From Zingiber officinale (taxonomy: Eukaryota > Streptophyta > Magnoliopsida > Zingiberales > Zingiberaceae), in contig NC_055991.1 of NCBI RefSeq assembly GCF_018446385.1, forward strand, positions 118,463,794 through 118,527,793: a stretch of DNA of 64,000 nt. Direction: 5' to 3'. A program made the translations under genes and the position numbers. How positions within the stretch are numbered: position 1 is the first letter of the stretch; the number at the start of each line of letters is the position of its first letter. Below are positions 53,425 through 64,000 of this stretch, piece by piece. The notes below the pieces were generated by a model. That model was not told the origin of the DNA, ran no database searches, and saw only the letters and a program-made list of their open reading frames with translations.

Positions 53425-54522
53425 ATGACACGAGGACGCCCAGCTAGAAGGACACCAGCTACTGAGCCCCAGCATGAGGCAGGCAGTTCAGTGCCTCCCC
53501 CAGACCTTACAGCAGTAGTGGCTCAGCTACAGAAGCAACTAGCAGAACAACAACAGGAGATAGCCACCTTAAAGGCTAATCAGCAGAATACTCCCACTGT
53601 CACCCCGAAACCAAATATAGCAACCCCAGTAGTTATAGAGGTTTCATCAGTCCAGCTTACAGCACCAGTATCCCCAGCAGCAGAGGCAAAGAGAGAAGCC
53701 TATCTGATCCAGTGGCAGAGAGTCAAGCCCGAGAACTTCTCAGGCACCAGTGAACCATGGGATGTTCAAGCCTGGTTCAAATCACTGGAGAGTACGATGG
53801 AGCTTCTGAACTGGCCAGAGCATGAAAAGGTAAAGTGCGCCTCCTTCTGCTTAACAAGAGATGCACGTATGTGGTGGGAGAGAATTAGAGTGAAACGCTC
53901 AGTGAACCAGATGACATGGGTTGACTTCGAGAAAGAATTCTTCGAGGAGTTCTTTCACATGCGGGTCACCAATCGTCACTACGACGAGTTCACTGAGTTT
54001 TGTCAGGGCAACCTATCAGTTGAGGAAGCCGTGAAGAAATTCAATAGACTGACTCGTCTATGCCCCGAACTAGTCAGCACAGAAAAAGAACGAGTCCGGT
54101 TGATACTCAAGATGCTGAGGCCGGAAATAACAATGAACGTGGCTAGCGGCGTTCATAGGCCGCAAACCACCGAAGAACTAGTCAGCAGTGCTCTGACCAC
54201 CGAGCACTACCAGAATAATATCAAGCAGCAGAAGCAAGTCCTCTCAGAGTCCAAAGGGCAAGGAGGCTCAGGTACTCAGAAACAACAGGGCCACAGGTCT
54301 AACTGGAAAGGGAACTCCAGCAACAAGCGCAAACCAGGGAGTTACCCAAAGGGAGGACCAGCCAACAAACAGCCTAGTTATCCCAAATGTGCTACTTGTG
54401 GGAAATTTCACCCAGGAGTTTGTCGCAAGGGCACACGAGGATGCTTTGAATGTGGACAAGAAGGGCATATGGCTAAGCAATGCCCGAACAAGACAAGTCT
54501 TCCTCAACCACAACCGATATAG
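53425..54522 (+). CDS. gypsy gag
   Basis: Structural protein of virus-like particles. The ATG at 53425 (MTRGRPARRTPATEP) is chosen as the conventional chromovirus gag start; an in-frame ATG at 53404 adds seven residues. A coiled coil (TAVVAQLQKQLAEQQQEIAT) precedes the capsid domain with FSGTSEPWDVQAWFKSLE, REAYLIQWQRVKPENF and FFHMRVTNRHYDEFTEFCQG. The C-terminus is basic with CATCGKFHPGVC and an intact knuckle CFECGQEGHMAKQC. The frame ends at UAG 54520-54522. The same frame stays open beyond it into protease, so in relatives with one polyprotein this stop would be internal. Confidence 0.9.
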   Translation: MTRGRPARRTPATEPQHEAGSSVPPPDLTAVVAQLQKQLAEQQQEIATLKANQQNTPTVTPKPNIATPVVIEVSSVQLTAPVSPAAEAKREAYLIQWQRVKPENFSGTSEPWDVQAWFKSLESTMELLNWPEHEKVKCASFCLTRDARMWWERIRVKRSVNQMTWVDFEKEFFEEFFHMRVTNRHYDEFTEFCQGNLSVEEAVKKFNRLTRLCPELVSTEKERVRLILKMLRPEITMNVASGVHRPQTTEELVSSALTTEHYQNNIKQQKQVLSESKGQGGSGTQKQQGHRSNWKGNSSNKRKPGSYPKGGPANKQPSYPKCATCGKFHPGVCRKGTRGCFECGQEGHMAKQCPNKTSLPQPQPI

Positions 54523-57500
54523 TACGGAGGTCAGCCAACACAGCTACATCAGATGCAGGCCGTTTTAGATGGTCCACACATCAGCCAGGGCAGACTAGAA
54601 GCCCCTCCAGCTATGACGAATGCAAGGATCTACTCCTTAACCAGAGAAGACATAGCGAATGCCTCGACAGTTGTTACAGGTCAGATTAGTATTTTACAGC
54701 AAAGTGCAACTGTCTTATTCGATACTGGGGCAACCCATTCTTATATATCCAGGGCATTCGCCAAAAAGTTAGCAGTACCCCGGAGAGGTATTCAGTGGTC
54801 AGTTTTTGATGACGCTACCTTCGGGAGAATTTATGGCGTCCACGCACTGGCTCTGGGCAGTGCTAGTCATTATAGCAGTCAGAGAACTCTTTTGTGATCT
54901 AATAGTGCTAGATATGACTGATTATGATGTCATCCTTGGGATGGACTTCCTGATCAGATACAGTGCCTCTATAGAGTGCCGTAAACAGAAAGTCGTATTC
55001 CAACCTGAAGCAGAAGTACAATTTGAGTACATCGGAGAACCAAAGAGAAAGGCCAAGAAGTTTCTCTCAGCTCTAAAAGCACAAAAATTAATGGATTCAG
55101 GATGTACGAGATTCTTAGCACATGTAGTCAATACCAGTCAGAACAAGGACCAACAGCTAGAAGGGGTCCGCGTTGTATGTGACTACCCAGCAGTCTTCCC
55201 TGAAGAGTTACCAGGCCTAGCACCAGACAGGGAGATTGAATTCGAGATAGAACTCATTCCCGGCACAAATCCTATCTCCAAAGCGCCTTACCGCATGACC
55301 CCAGCAGAACTGAAGGAACTTCAGGAGCAATTACAGGAGCTTCTTGACAAAGGTTTCATATGCCATAGTTACTCACCATGGGGAGCGCATGTATTGTTCG
55401 TAAAGAAGAAGGACGGGAGCATGCCCCTGTGCATAGATTACAGAGCACTGAACCAAGTCACAATCAAGAATAGGTATCCTCTTCCCAGAATAGACGACTT
55501 GTTCGATCAGCTAAAGGGAGCAGTAGTGTTCTCTAAGATAGACCTCAGATCAGGTTATCATCAGGTGAAAGTTAAAAAAGGGGATATACCCAAGACATCA
55601 TTCAGGACTAGATACGGACATTATGAGTTCGTAGTCATGCCCTTTGGCGTGACAAATGCTCCAGCTACTTTCATGGACCTCATGAACAGAGTATTCCAGG
55701 ACTACCTAGATAGATTTGTTATTGTGTTTATCGATGACATTCTTATCTATTCAGGAACTCAGGAAGAACACGCAGAGCACCTGAGAATAGTATTGCAGAC
55801 CCTTCAGCAGAACTAGTTGTACGTCGAGTTCACGAAATGTGAATTTTGGTTAGACCAGGTGTCCTTCCTGGGTCACATCATCTCAAAGGATGGTATCATG
55901 GTAGACCCCAGTAAGATAGAAGCTGTGAGTAACTGGAAAAGACCCAAGAACGCCAGTGAGATCAGAAGTTTTTTGGGACTAGCAGGTTATTACAGAAAGT
56001 TTGTAGAGGACTTCACCATAATAGCCTCCCCACTGACAGCTCTCACCAGGAAGAACAGAAAATTTCAGTGGACAAAGGACTGTGAGAACAGCTTCAGCGA
56101 GTTAAAGAGGAGATTGACCAGTGCTCCCATTTTGACTCTACCAGAAAACACAGACAGCTTTGATATTTATAGTGATGCCTCTAAGTTGGGACTAGGAGCA
56201 GTACTGATGCAAAATGGCAAGGTGATCGCCTATGCCTCCAGACAACTCAAGGAATATGAGAAGAATTACCCTACTCATGACCTCGAGCTTACAGCAGTCA
56301 TGTTCACTCTAAAAAATTGGAGACATTACTTGTATGGAGCTCAGTGTAGAGTATATACAGATCATCAGAGTTTGAAGTACTTCTTCACTCAGAAGGATCT
56401 AAATATGCGACAGCGCAGATGGCTAGAGCTGGTCAAAGACTACGACATAGACATCCTCTACCACCCAGGAAAAGCTAATAAGATAGCAGACGCACTTAGC
56501 AGAAAGTCCGATGCTACCTTACTATCCCTAGCAGCTATGTTACCGCCCCTACAGAAAGAGATCACAAATTTTGGTCTCGAACTCATAGTGGGACAGCTCT
56601 CTAATATGACATTAGCATCTACCCTGCTTGGTGACATCCAGACAGCTCAGGAACAGGATTCTGAAATTCAGAAAATCAAGCAAGGGTTAGCAGAATCGGA
56701 AAGTAGAGAATTCAGAGTGTCAGGTAGTGGGGTATTGTACTTCGGTGACAGACTCTGTGTTCCAGATCAGGAGGAATTAAAGAGGAAGATTTTAGACGAG
56801 GCTCACAGGACTCCCTACGCGATGCATCCTGGCTCCACCAAGATGTACCAGGACTTGAAGAAATGTTTTTGGTGGCTCGGGATGAAAAGAGACATCGCTA
56901 GATACGTTAGCACCTGTCTGACCTGCCAGAGGGTCAAGGAAGAACACCAGAAACCAGGAGGAGTTCTACAACCTATCCAGATCCCAGAATGGAAGTGGGA
57001 AGACATTTCTATGGATTTTATAGTGGGACTACCCAGAACCACGAATGGTTTTGATACCATCTGGGTAATAGTTGACAGGTTAACTAAATCAGCCCACTTC
57101 TTAGCCATCAGGATATCCTACTCCATGGAACAGTTAGCTCAGTTGTATCTCAAGGAGATCATTAGACTACATGGAGTCCCACGGACCATTATATCATATA
57201 GAGACAGTAGGTTCACCTCTCACTTCTGGGAGTGTGTACAGTCAGCATTGGGCACGAAGTTAAAATTCAGCACAGCCTTCCATCCTCAGACAGATGGTCA
57301 GACGGAGCGAGTAAATCAGGTACTCGAAGATATGCTCCGAGCATGTGCCCTAGACTTCAAGGGAAGTTGGTGCAAATATCTGAGTTTAGCAGAATTTGCA
57401 TACAACAATAACTATCATGCCACCATCGGCATGGCACCTTACGAGGCTCTCTACGGGCGGAGGTGTAGATCTTCAATCTGCTGGTATGAGAGTGGTGAAC

Positions 57501-58039
57501 AGAAAGAACTAGAACTTCAGACAGATCTAGTAGCAGATACCACAGCAGCTATACAGCAGATCCGCCAGAGGATAGAGACAGCTCAGAGCCGCTAGAAAAG
57601 CTATGCTGATACACGACGCAGACCCTTAGATTCAGTGTTCCTCAGAGTAGCTCCCATGAAAGGAGTAATGCGTTTTGGGAAGAAGGGCAAATTGAGTCCC
57701 AGATATGTGGGACCATACCTTATCACTAGAAGAGTTGGCAAGGTAGCATATGAGCTAGAGCTACTCCAGGAGATGTCAGTCATTCATAATATATTTCATG
57801 TCTCTATGCTGAAGAAGCATATTCCAGATGCCACCCAGGTGATTGAGCCCCAGTCGGTACCAGTCCGCGAAGACCTCAGCTATGATAGTCGGCCTATTCA
57901 GATAATAGACCGAGCAGTTAAGAAATTGCGGAACAAGGAGGTACCATTAGTAAAAGTCATATGGCGAGATCACACCACAGAAGATGCAACATGGGAGACA
58001 GAAGCTAGTATGAGACAGAAGTACCCAGAGTTATTCTAA
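54523..58039 (+). pseudogene. gypsy pol with frameshift and two UAG stops
   Basis: Protease follows gag in the same frame (active site DTGATHSYIS at 54721). A frameshift near 54800-54870 moves to the frame that runs to 58039 through UAG at 55814-55816 (late RT) and 57593-57595 (after integrase). RT has [20 protein letters not shown] and catalytic FIDD at 55727-55738. RNase [17 protein letters not shown] and [11 protein letters not shown]. Integrase: HHCC finger ending [14 protein letters not shown] core with [14 protein letters not shown], a SYRDSRF block and [12 protein letters not shown]. The C-terminus (VKVIWRDHTTEDATWETEAS) is a chromodomain. Three UAGs including gag's, but no UAA or UGA, interrupt it. 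Confidence 0.92.
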
Positions 58040-58074
58040 GTTCGAGGACGAACTTTTTATAAGGTATGGGGGAT

Positions 58075-60387
58075 TTTAACGCCCAAAAATTCTCAAAATT
58101 ATTTTAGAAATATTTTATGATTTTTCTGGAATTTTAGGATATTTTTACAGAATTTTTAGAGTAGCGGAAGTAGCAAAAATAAATAGAATCGTGAATAGCC
58201 TAAGCGGGAATTGAACCCGAGACCTATTGGATCCTACGACTTATGGTGAACTCTAGTAACCAGGAGAACCCAGCAGGGCCGTGCTGAAAGGAAAGGGAAA
58301 CAATTTTATTTAAGTTAGAGTTGGGTGAATTAATTCCTTAATATAAATAGGGAATTAAGTGAGGAGTTTTATTTTTTAACGTGACCTACCTCTTCTCCTC
58401 ACCCTTACACGCCGCCCCCTTCTCCTCTTCTTTCTCTCGGCGCACCAAGCCCCAAGGGCTAGGGTTCCGTCCCAAAGGCTCCAAGAGCACCTTTCGGCGA
58501 TAACTCCGGTACGAGGACGCTCTCCACCACGAGAGGGACACGTAGACGCAAGGAGATCGCCGAAGGGATTTTCTCCACCGGAAAACTAGCGACTAGATCA
58601 GTAAGAAAACTAGCACAGGAGGTAAGAAACCCCTCACCTGCAGTATAAGTAGTTCTCGTGTGATTGCATATTTTAGTTTAGTAGTATATGGATTTTTGGC
58701 ACATAGGGTGAGCAATAGCGCACACCAAGTGCTCGATAGTAGGTGCAGCCATTTAAAATGCAACTTAGGCCTTGTAATAGCTCAGTAAATGCAATAGAAG
58801 CATTTTTATAGCATGTCCAGCTTTATTACAACTTTTATGGGACTACGGTCCAATGGGTGGGCTCCCACAGTCGCCTCTAGGTTCAGACAACCTAGCTCTA
58901 GGTTCAGATAACCTAGAAATAGCAAGATAAGAACAATTCAGCTATAACCAGTATTTTATTTTCAGCAGTGACACTGTACTGGACTAGATGTCCATTGGGT
59001 TGGGCTCCCACAGTCGTCCCTAGGTTTAGATAACCTAGTAAACCCTACTAAATTCGGGACTTACAAACCCGGGTCTAGTTAGGGATGCGCGCATAGCAAG
59101 TACAGTTGCCGGGCTTAAACAGCAGCATGATTATGTATTTTCATCTATCTATGATAAATAGTTTTCAAAATTCATAAATCAGTTGTGTATACAGTTTAAT
59201 TTCAGTTCTAGCTCAGTTTTAGTGTAGCTCAGTTCATGCTTTAGCTTAGCTCTTTCTTATTGATACATGTGATAGTTCTATGATTAGTTTTGATTCTGTA
59301 TTTTGTATGATAGTATGTCATGCCATGCTTTAACATGTTCAACATAGATTTCAATAGCATGTTTTAAAAAGCATACATTGCATCGTATGCATGTTTTGTG
59401 AGGTAGATGGTTTCTTACTAATCTCTCAAGCTTACAGATACTCTTTTCCTTATACTGCAGATAAAGGTAAAGGAAAGATGGACTAGCGGAGGCTGGAGGA
59501 CAATACAACGAAGATGTGTGTGAAAAAGGAGTTTGGAATGAAGATCTCAGGGATTTAGCAAGTCTAACTATTAGAACCTTGTTATTTTTAGTTTTCGCAT
59601 TTCAGTTTGTTTAAAAATCATGAACTAGTGAAATATGCACCATGCCATGTTTAGAATGCTAGATAATTGATGGTAGAATGCATTTCAGTTAGTTTAGAGT
59701 TGGTATATGAGATTTCTGCTCGAACCAGGGCTGAAATCAGGTTCTGATATGAAATCAGAAACCCCGATCGATCAGCCGATCGATTGGAGGCTTCTCGATC
59801 GATCCGTTGATCGATTGGGCAGCTTATCCCGCGAATAGAATGCGTCTGGATCGATCGGCCGATCGATCCAGCCGAGTTCCGTCGCGAACAGAAGGTTTGG
59901 GGATCGATCAGCCGATCGATCCGAGCTGAACCGCGTACAGCGCGTCGTTGAATCGATCATTGGGTCGATTGGACATACTGGATCGATCAGCCGATCGATC
60001 CAGACGCTAGTTCCCGCGTACAGTAGGGTCCTGAATCGATCACTGTATCGATTGCCCGCCCTGGATCGATCAGCCGATCGATCCAAATTAGTCTCCGTGC
60101 ACAGTAGCACGCTGGATCGATCCGTGGATCGATCAGAGGCCTAGTACCAGCTGAAAACACTTTAGTTCAGCCCTAGATGACAGTAAAGACCTAGAACACC
60201 CCTTCTAGCATAGTCACAGCAATTCAAGGGGTAGTTTAAACATTAAGTTCAGATAGTATAGTGATTAACAGAAGCATAATCATTAGTTCAACAAAATTTT
60301 CATCAGATCAGCTTTCCGCACATGAATTAGTTAGCATATTGTGACGATCGGCCTCACAGTCTAATTAGTAGGAGGCGTGCCGTTACA
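58075..60387 (+). mobile_element. gypsy 3' LTR
   Basis: 2313 bp, aligned start TTTAACGCCC (TG mutated to TT) and end TTACA; follows the PPT. Confidence 0.92.
59763..60125. repeat. palindrome cluster, core GGATCGATCC
   Basis: 3' LTR copy of 52588-52960 with about a dozen point differences. Confidence 0.85.
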
Positions 60388-60392
60388 GTATC

Positions 60393-61337
60393 ACCTCCTG
60401 AAAAGATGTAGGGTCTCTGCTATTAGTGATAAGTGTATAAGATACCAAGTCTTCGAATCTGTATCTGGTGGGTGGTTTTATGACTCGTCACATTCTGCCA
60501 CCAGCTATAGTATGATGCTTCGTGTGCTCTAAGCTAGAATCATTAAAGTCATGAGTCTCTATCTCTACCTTTACAACATCTTTCTCCATGTTGCTATGTG
60601 GTGTTTTCTTTCCTTCTTCTTGAGTACACTGTAGCATAGTCTTTTCATCAAACACCATATCTTTGCTGATCATCACCTTGTTGTCTTAGTATCCCAAAGC
60701 TTGAAGCCTTTAACTCCTTTTTGATACTCCAGTAAAATGTACTGTTTTGACTTTGCATCCAGCTTTGATCTTTCCTCACTAGATATGTGCATATAGGCTG
60801 GACATCTAAAAATACGAAGATGAAAGTAATCTACTTGATTCTCTGTCTATATTTCCTCTGATACTTTTCTTCTAGTGCTGCCATTGGTGATCTATTAATG
60901 AGATAAGTATCATGTTAACTGATTCTGTCCAGAAATTCTTTGCTAGCCCTGCATTCAGCTTAAGACATCTTGTCTTTTTAATGATTGTCTTGTTCAATCT
61001 TTTCGCTACCTCATTCTGATGAGGTGTCTTGCGAATTGAGAAATGTCTCATTATTCCATGTTGCTCACAAAATTCTTGAAACTTTGAATATGTATACTCA
61101 GTCTCATTATCCAACCTAAGACATTTGATATTCCTTCCGGTGTGGTTCTCCACTTTAGTTTTTCACAATTTAAACTTTGTAAAAGTTTCTGATTTGTGAC
61201 GCATAAAGTATACCCAGACTTTCTGTGAGTAATCATTAGTAAAACTCACAAACTATAAGTTCCCTCAATGTAATAATACACTGGCTAGTCCCCAGAGATC
61301 CGTATGTATGTAATCCAGAATCCCCTCCATTTGTTTG
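60393..61337 (-). pseudogene. element I integrase part
   Basis: Sense translation: GRNIKCLRLDNETEYTYSKF with the second catalytic Asp (usual LRSDNG, here LRLDNE), FCEQHGIMRHFSIRKTPHQN, then NEVAKRLNKTIIKKTRCLK, where the usual ERMNRT box has lost its Glu (AKRLNKT). LNAGLAKNFWTESVNMILIS leads to the linker before RT. Several frame changes (for example near 61100). The integrase start is cut off by the solo LTR at 61338. Confidence 0.82.
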
Positions 61338-62481
61338 TGTTGGAACAATCTAGGTGCTCTAGGTTTTGATATTTAGACAAAGGTTTAAGTTAGGTTTATT
61401 GTCATATTTAATATGCATTATGAGTGTGCAGGATACATGTACAACAAGGAAAGTCCAAGTGTAATTTTGATAAAGGAGGAAAGTCCAAGGATGAGTCTTG
61501 GCGGTGTAAGTCCAAACATGTAGTCTTAGCAATGTAAGTCCAAGTGTGACTTGACAATGGATGAAGTCCCGGAGGTGAGGAGCCTCTTGGCAAAGGAAGA
61601 CCCGACAACAAGGACAAGACCGAAGGAAGCTCTAGAAGGCAAGACGTGAAGGGATGGGGAGACATCCAAGGGACGTGAGGCTGATAGAGAAGGCTAGAAG
61701 GCTAGGTTTAGTTTGGTTGGACGAGGACGAGTGCTGAGTGAATATACTCGGAGGTCAAATCCTAGGGTTAGGGTTTGACCAATTGACTGGGGTAGGACAC
61801 AAAATGTTTTTGTGCCCGACGGTTGAAAAAATAGTCGCTCCGCACTGTAGCAGTCAACAAGTAATGTAGCAGTCAAACGGATACTGTAACAGTCAACCGG
61901 TACTGTAGCAGTTACTATAACAGTCGACTAGTACACTGTAGTAGTCGACTGATGCACTGTAGTAGTCGACTGGGGCACAGTATCAGTCGATTGATAGTCG
62001 ACCGTTAGCTTGTAACGATTAAATTTTACTTAGGACCAGTCAACTTATGGTTGTACCAGCCGACTGGTGGCGGGAAAACACTTGGTGTTTTCCTCCCGAG
62101 TTCTATTTAATAGAGCTCGGGGTGCTTGGATAATGTTGACGAAATATACTTGGTTAAAGCCTATTAGAGTTTCCCAATCCCTCGTGTGATCAGTGTACTT
62201 ATATTCAAGTGTTTGTGGCGAGGTTTCTCCACCGACAAGGAGCTTGAGCTAGCTGGAGATTTTTCGGGGAGTCATTCATCGACAGATAGGGATCGTCCAC
62301 CTTACGGATAGCCGTGAAGTATGAGCTTTATCTCAGAACCACGTTAAATCTATGTGTTAGGTTTGCTTTTTCTTGTTAGTATTTATTTTTTTATTCCACT
62401 GTGTGTACTAACCATTGTAGGAAGTGACATTTTGAGTGAGACGCTATTCACCCTCCTCTAGTGGACGTCAAGGTCCCAACA
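61338..62481 (+). mobile_element. solo copia LTR in element I
   Basis: 1144 bp, TGTTGGAACA to TCCCAACA. Flanks GTTTG (61333-61337) and GTTTA (62482-62486) look like a TSD with one mismatch. It has an AGTCGACTGG cluster (61906-62080), a TATA-like CTATTTAATAG near 62103 and the LTR-end box CGCTATTCACCCTCCTCTAG at 62443-62462. Confidence 0.85.
61906..62080. repeat. palindrome cluster, core AGTCGACTGG
   Basis: About seven words AGTCGACTAG, AGTCGACTGG or AGTCGATTGA, some preceded by CTGTAGTAG spacers; upstream of the TATA-like box. Confidence 0.75.
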
Positions 62482-62631
62482 GTTTATTGTCGTCTTGAAT
62501 TATATTTTGCTCTATTTCCTAAGAACATAGAATTTGCAGAATTCAAGCTTGCACGTTTTGACACCTTTCAACAAATCTCTCTTATGAAGTTCTAGCATTC
62601 CATGTTCACCCATATGTCCTAGCCATATATA

Positions 62632-62990
62632 TCACAAAATAGTACTGTCTGATTCAAACTCCACCAAGGTGACTCCACTTACAACTGTAGTCCCTATCAA
62701 CTTGTAGATATTCCTTGCTTTCTTTTGTTTTTTCATTACTGCCAGAGCTCTCTTGTTGATCTTCATCACCCCACTCACTGATTTGTATTTGCAACCAATA
62801 TCATCCAGCGTGTCTAGTGAAATCAAATTCTTCTTTAAATCTGGTATGTGTCTGACATCACATAAAGTTCTGATCACACCATCAAACATCTTGATTCTGA
62901 CGTTCCATATGCTGATAACTTTGCATGATGTATCATTTCCCATTAACACTGGACCAGAATTCACTGTCCTATAAGTGTCAAACTAATCCT
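62632..62990 (-). pseudogene. element I protease-integrase linker region
   Basis: Sense: SGPVLMGNDTSCKVISIWNV, then FDGVIRTLCDVRHIPDLKKN and LISLDTLDDIGCKYKSVSGV, the conserved stretch downstream of the copia protease active site. The active site itself (expected near 62995-63045) is interrupted. Confidence 0.78.
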
Positions 62991-63045
62991 TGTTTGGAGT
63001 CATATGATATGAACATGTAGAGTCTAAAATCCATGCATTCATCAG

Positions 63046-63909
63046 CTACTCCGAACTCGACATAACTGATAGCATATCTCCATCACTACTCTTTGAATTT
63101 TTCTCTTTAACTATATTTATAGACTTTGCCGAACTACCTTTATTCTTTGCAATATATTTCTTTATCTCTGGACAATCTCTCTTGATAGGACATTTGCCTC
63201 CACATTTTCCACATTTATAACATGTTATCACCTTCTTCCTTCTTGACTTAGAACGAGTTTTGTTGTCGTTACTAGATCGATGTTGAGATTTGATCCTACC
63301 ACGCTTTTGGTTGCTATTTATCACAAATCCTTCTCCCTGAGAAACTTCATCACTTGTTTTCTTCTTTTTGTGAAAACCTAGCAACGTACCTGTGATCTCC
63401 TCCAATTTGAGAGTTTCCTTACCCCACATGAAAGTAGTGATCAAATTCTCGTACGTAGGAGATGAAGGTAGAGAATTCAACAACATCAGCGCCTTGTCTT
63501 TGTCTTCGATCTTCACATCAACCCGCTTCTGATCGCTCATAATNNNNNNNNNNNNNNNNNNNNNNNNNNNNNNNNNNNNNNNNNNNNNNNNNNNNNNNNN
63601 NNNNNNNNNNNNNNNNNNNNNNNNNNNNNNNNNNNNNNNNNNNNNNNNNNCTAGCTTTTGCCAAACTACCACCGGTGACTCCTCGTTCATGACATGGTGC
63701 ATCATATCATCTATAAGACAAAGCCTGATTGTTGCTACTGCCTTCGTCTGAAGTTCTTCCCAATCTGATCTCTTCATGCTTTTCGGTTTCCTTTCTCTTA
63801 GCACCTTTATCATGCCTTGTTACACCAACAAGTTCTTGACTCTCCTCTGTCATAATCCAAAGTTTTTGGTTCCATCAAACTTCACTATATTAAACTTCAC
63901 AGAAGTCAT
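63046..63909 (-). pseudogene. element I gag, with assembly gap
   Basis: The ATG at 63909 gives MTSVKFNIVKFDGTKNFGL. In-frame UGA and UAA follow within about 35 codons. The open part from 63813 has MKRSDWEELQTKAVATIRLC, then the gap (63544-63650), then VDVKIEDKDKALMLLNSLP and a basic tail. The zinc knuckle is abnormal: CYKCGKCGGKCPIKRDC has extra residues and no His in the usual position. Ends near a Ser-rich DMLSVMSSSE. Confidence 0.82.
63544..63650. other. assembly gap (107 N)
   Basis: Run of N inside the gag of element I; true length unknown. Confidence 0.99.
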
Positions 63910-63944
63910 CCCCGATATATTGAAGAAATATGTCAAAACCTGTA

Positions 63945-63958
63945 GCTCTGATACCAAT
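63945..63958 (-). other. primer-binding site of element I
   Basis: Minus strand ATTGGTATCAGAGC, next to the LTR edge at 63959. Confidence 0.82.
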
Positions 63959-64000
63959 TGCTGCACAAAGAAGGGGGTAACACCTCTCAACCTCATGGCT
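63959..64000 (-). mobile_element. element I 5' LTR, start only
   Basis: Sense end TTTGTGCAGCA with the 'gaggttgagaggtgttacccc' text known from 8870-8900; continues beyond the window. Confidence 0.75.

Larger units (their letters stand above)
50901..60387 (+). mobile_element. complete Ty3/gypsy chromovirus (Tekay/Del-like)
   Basis: 9487 bp with 5-bp TSD GTATC (50896-50900 and 60388-60392). LTRs 50901-53212 and 58075-60387, iMet PBS 53216-53227, gag, PR-RT-RH-INT in gypsy order, C-terminal chromodomain, PPT 58062-58074 (GGTATGGGGGAT). By eye the LTRs differ at roughly 40 of 2312 positions, mostly transitions; at 1.3e-8 substitutions per site per year that is about 0.7 million years. Coding region has three UAG stops and one frameshift. 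Confidence 0.96.
49914..64000 (-). mobile_element. copia element I, interrupted twice
   Basis: Minus-strand sister of H. 5' LTR edge at 63959, PBS, gag (63909 to 63046), protease (62990-62482), integrase (61337-60393), truncated RT/RNase H (50892-50253), PPT-like sequence and 3' LTR fragment (50162 to 49914). The gypsy element (50901-60387) and a solo LTR (61338-62481) are inserted in it. Its RT is mostly deleted. Confidence 0.85.

Overview
The window is nuclear DNA of a flowering plant. One multi-exon WD40 gene with GT-AG introns (44998-48276) sits in a deep stack of LTR retrotransposons and hAT DNA transposons. The high GC content of its first and last exons is typical of monocots; a more exact placement is not supported by the sequence. 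There are no bacterial features, rRNA genes or CRISPR arrays. An assembly gap lies at 63544-63650.

Layout. 1-1594: remnant of a Ty3/gypsy LTR. 1595-8278: tandem LTR-gag-LTR-gag copia DNA on the minus strand. 8279-9140: truncated 5' LTR and gag start of a plus-strand copia element, here called H. H resumes at 38102-38688 and 42747-43733, ending in its 3' LTR. Between these pieces lies a minus-strand gag-only element (E-A). Its single surviving LTR is cut into four pieces by three insertions: E-B (10751-16646, TSD GAAAC, itself carrying a solo LTR with TSD GATTG), J (16818-30206, a pol-bearing Maximus/SIRE-like copia that carries a 4.6 kb hAT transposon, TSD TTCTAGAG) and E (30505-37547, TSD TTTCT). 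A further gag-only element (38689-42741, TSD ATTTA) sits in H. After the WD40 gene come a 183-bp tandem array holding a hAT-type MITE (TSD ATTCTAGC), and then a minus-strand sister of H (element I, 49914 to the window end). I is split by a complete Ty3/gypsy chromovirus (50901-60387, TSD GTATC, LTRs under 2% different) and by a solo LTR (61338-62481).

How the parts relate. Nearly all coding capacity is decayed mobile-element sequence. J is the only copia copy with recognisable RT, RNase H, integrase, protease and gag together. At least three TSD-bounded elements carry PBS, gag and PPT but no pol, so they would need enzymes in trans.

Three non-coding patterns recur across otherwise different LTRs. 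(1) Clusters of short self-complementary words whose core differs by family lie just upstream of the TATA-like box in most copia LTRs. (2) A predicted stem-loop in the transcribed LTR shows paired substitutions between families. (3) A conserved box near the LTR 3' end reads about CTATTCACCCCCTCTAG in sense. These are the strongest candidates for undescribed biology here.
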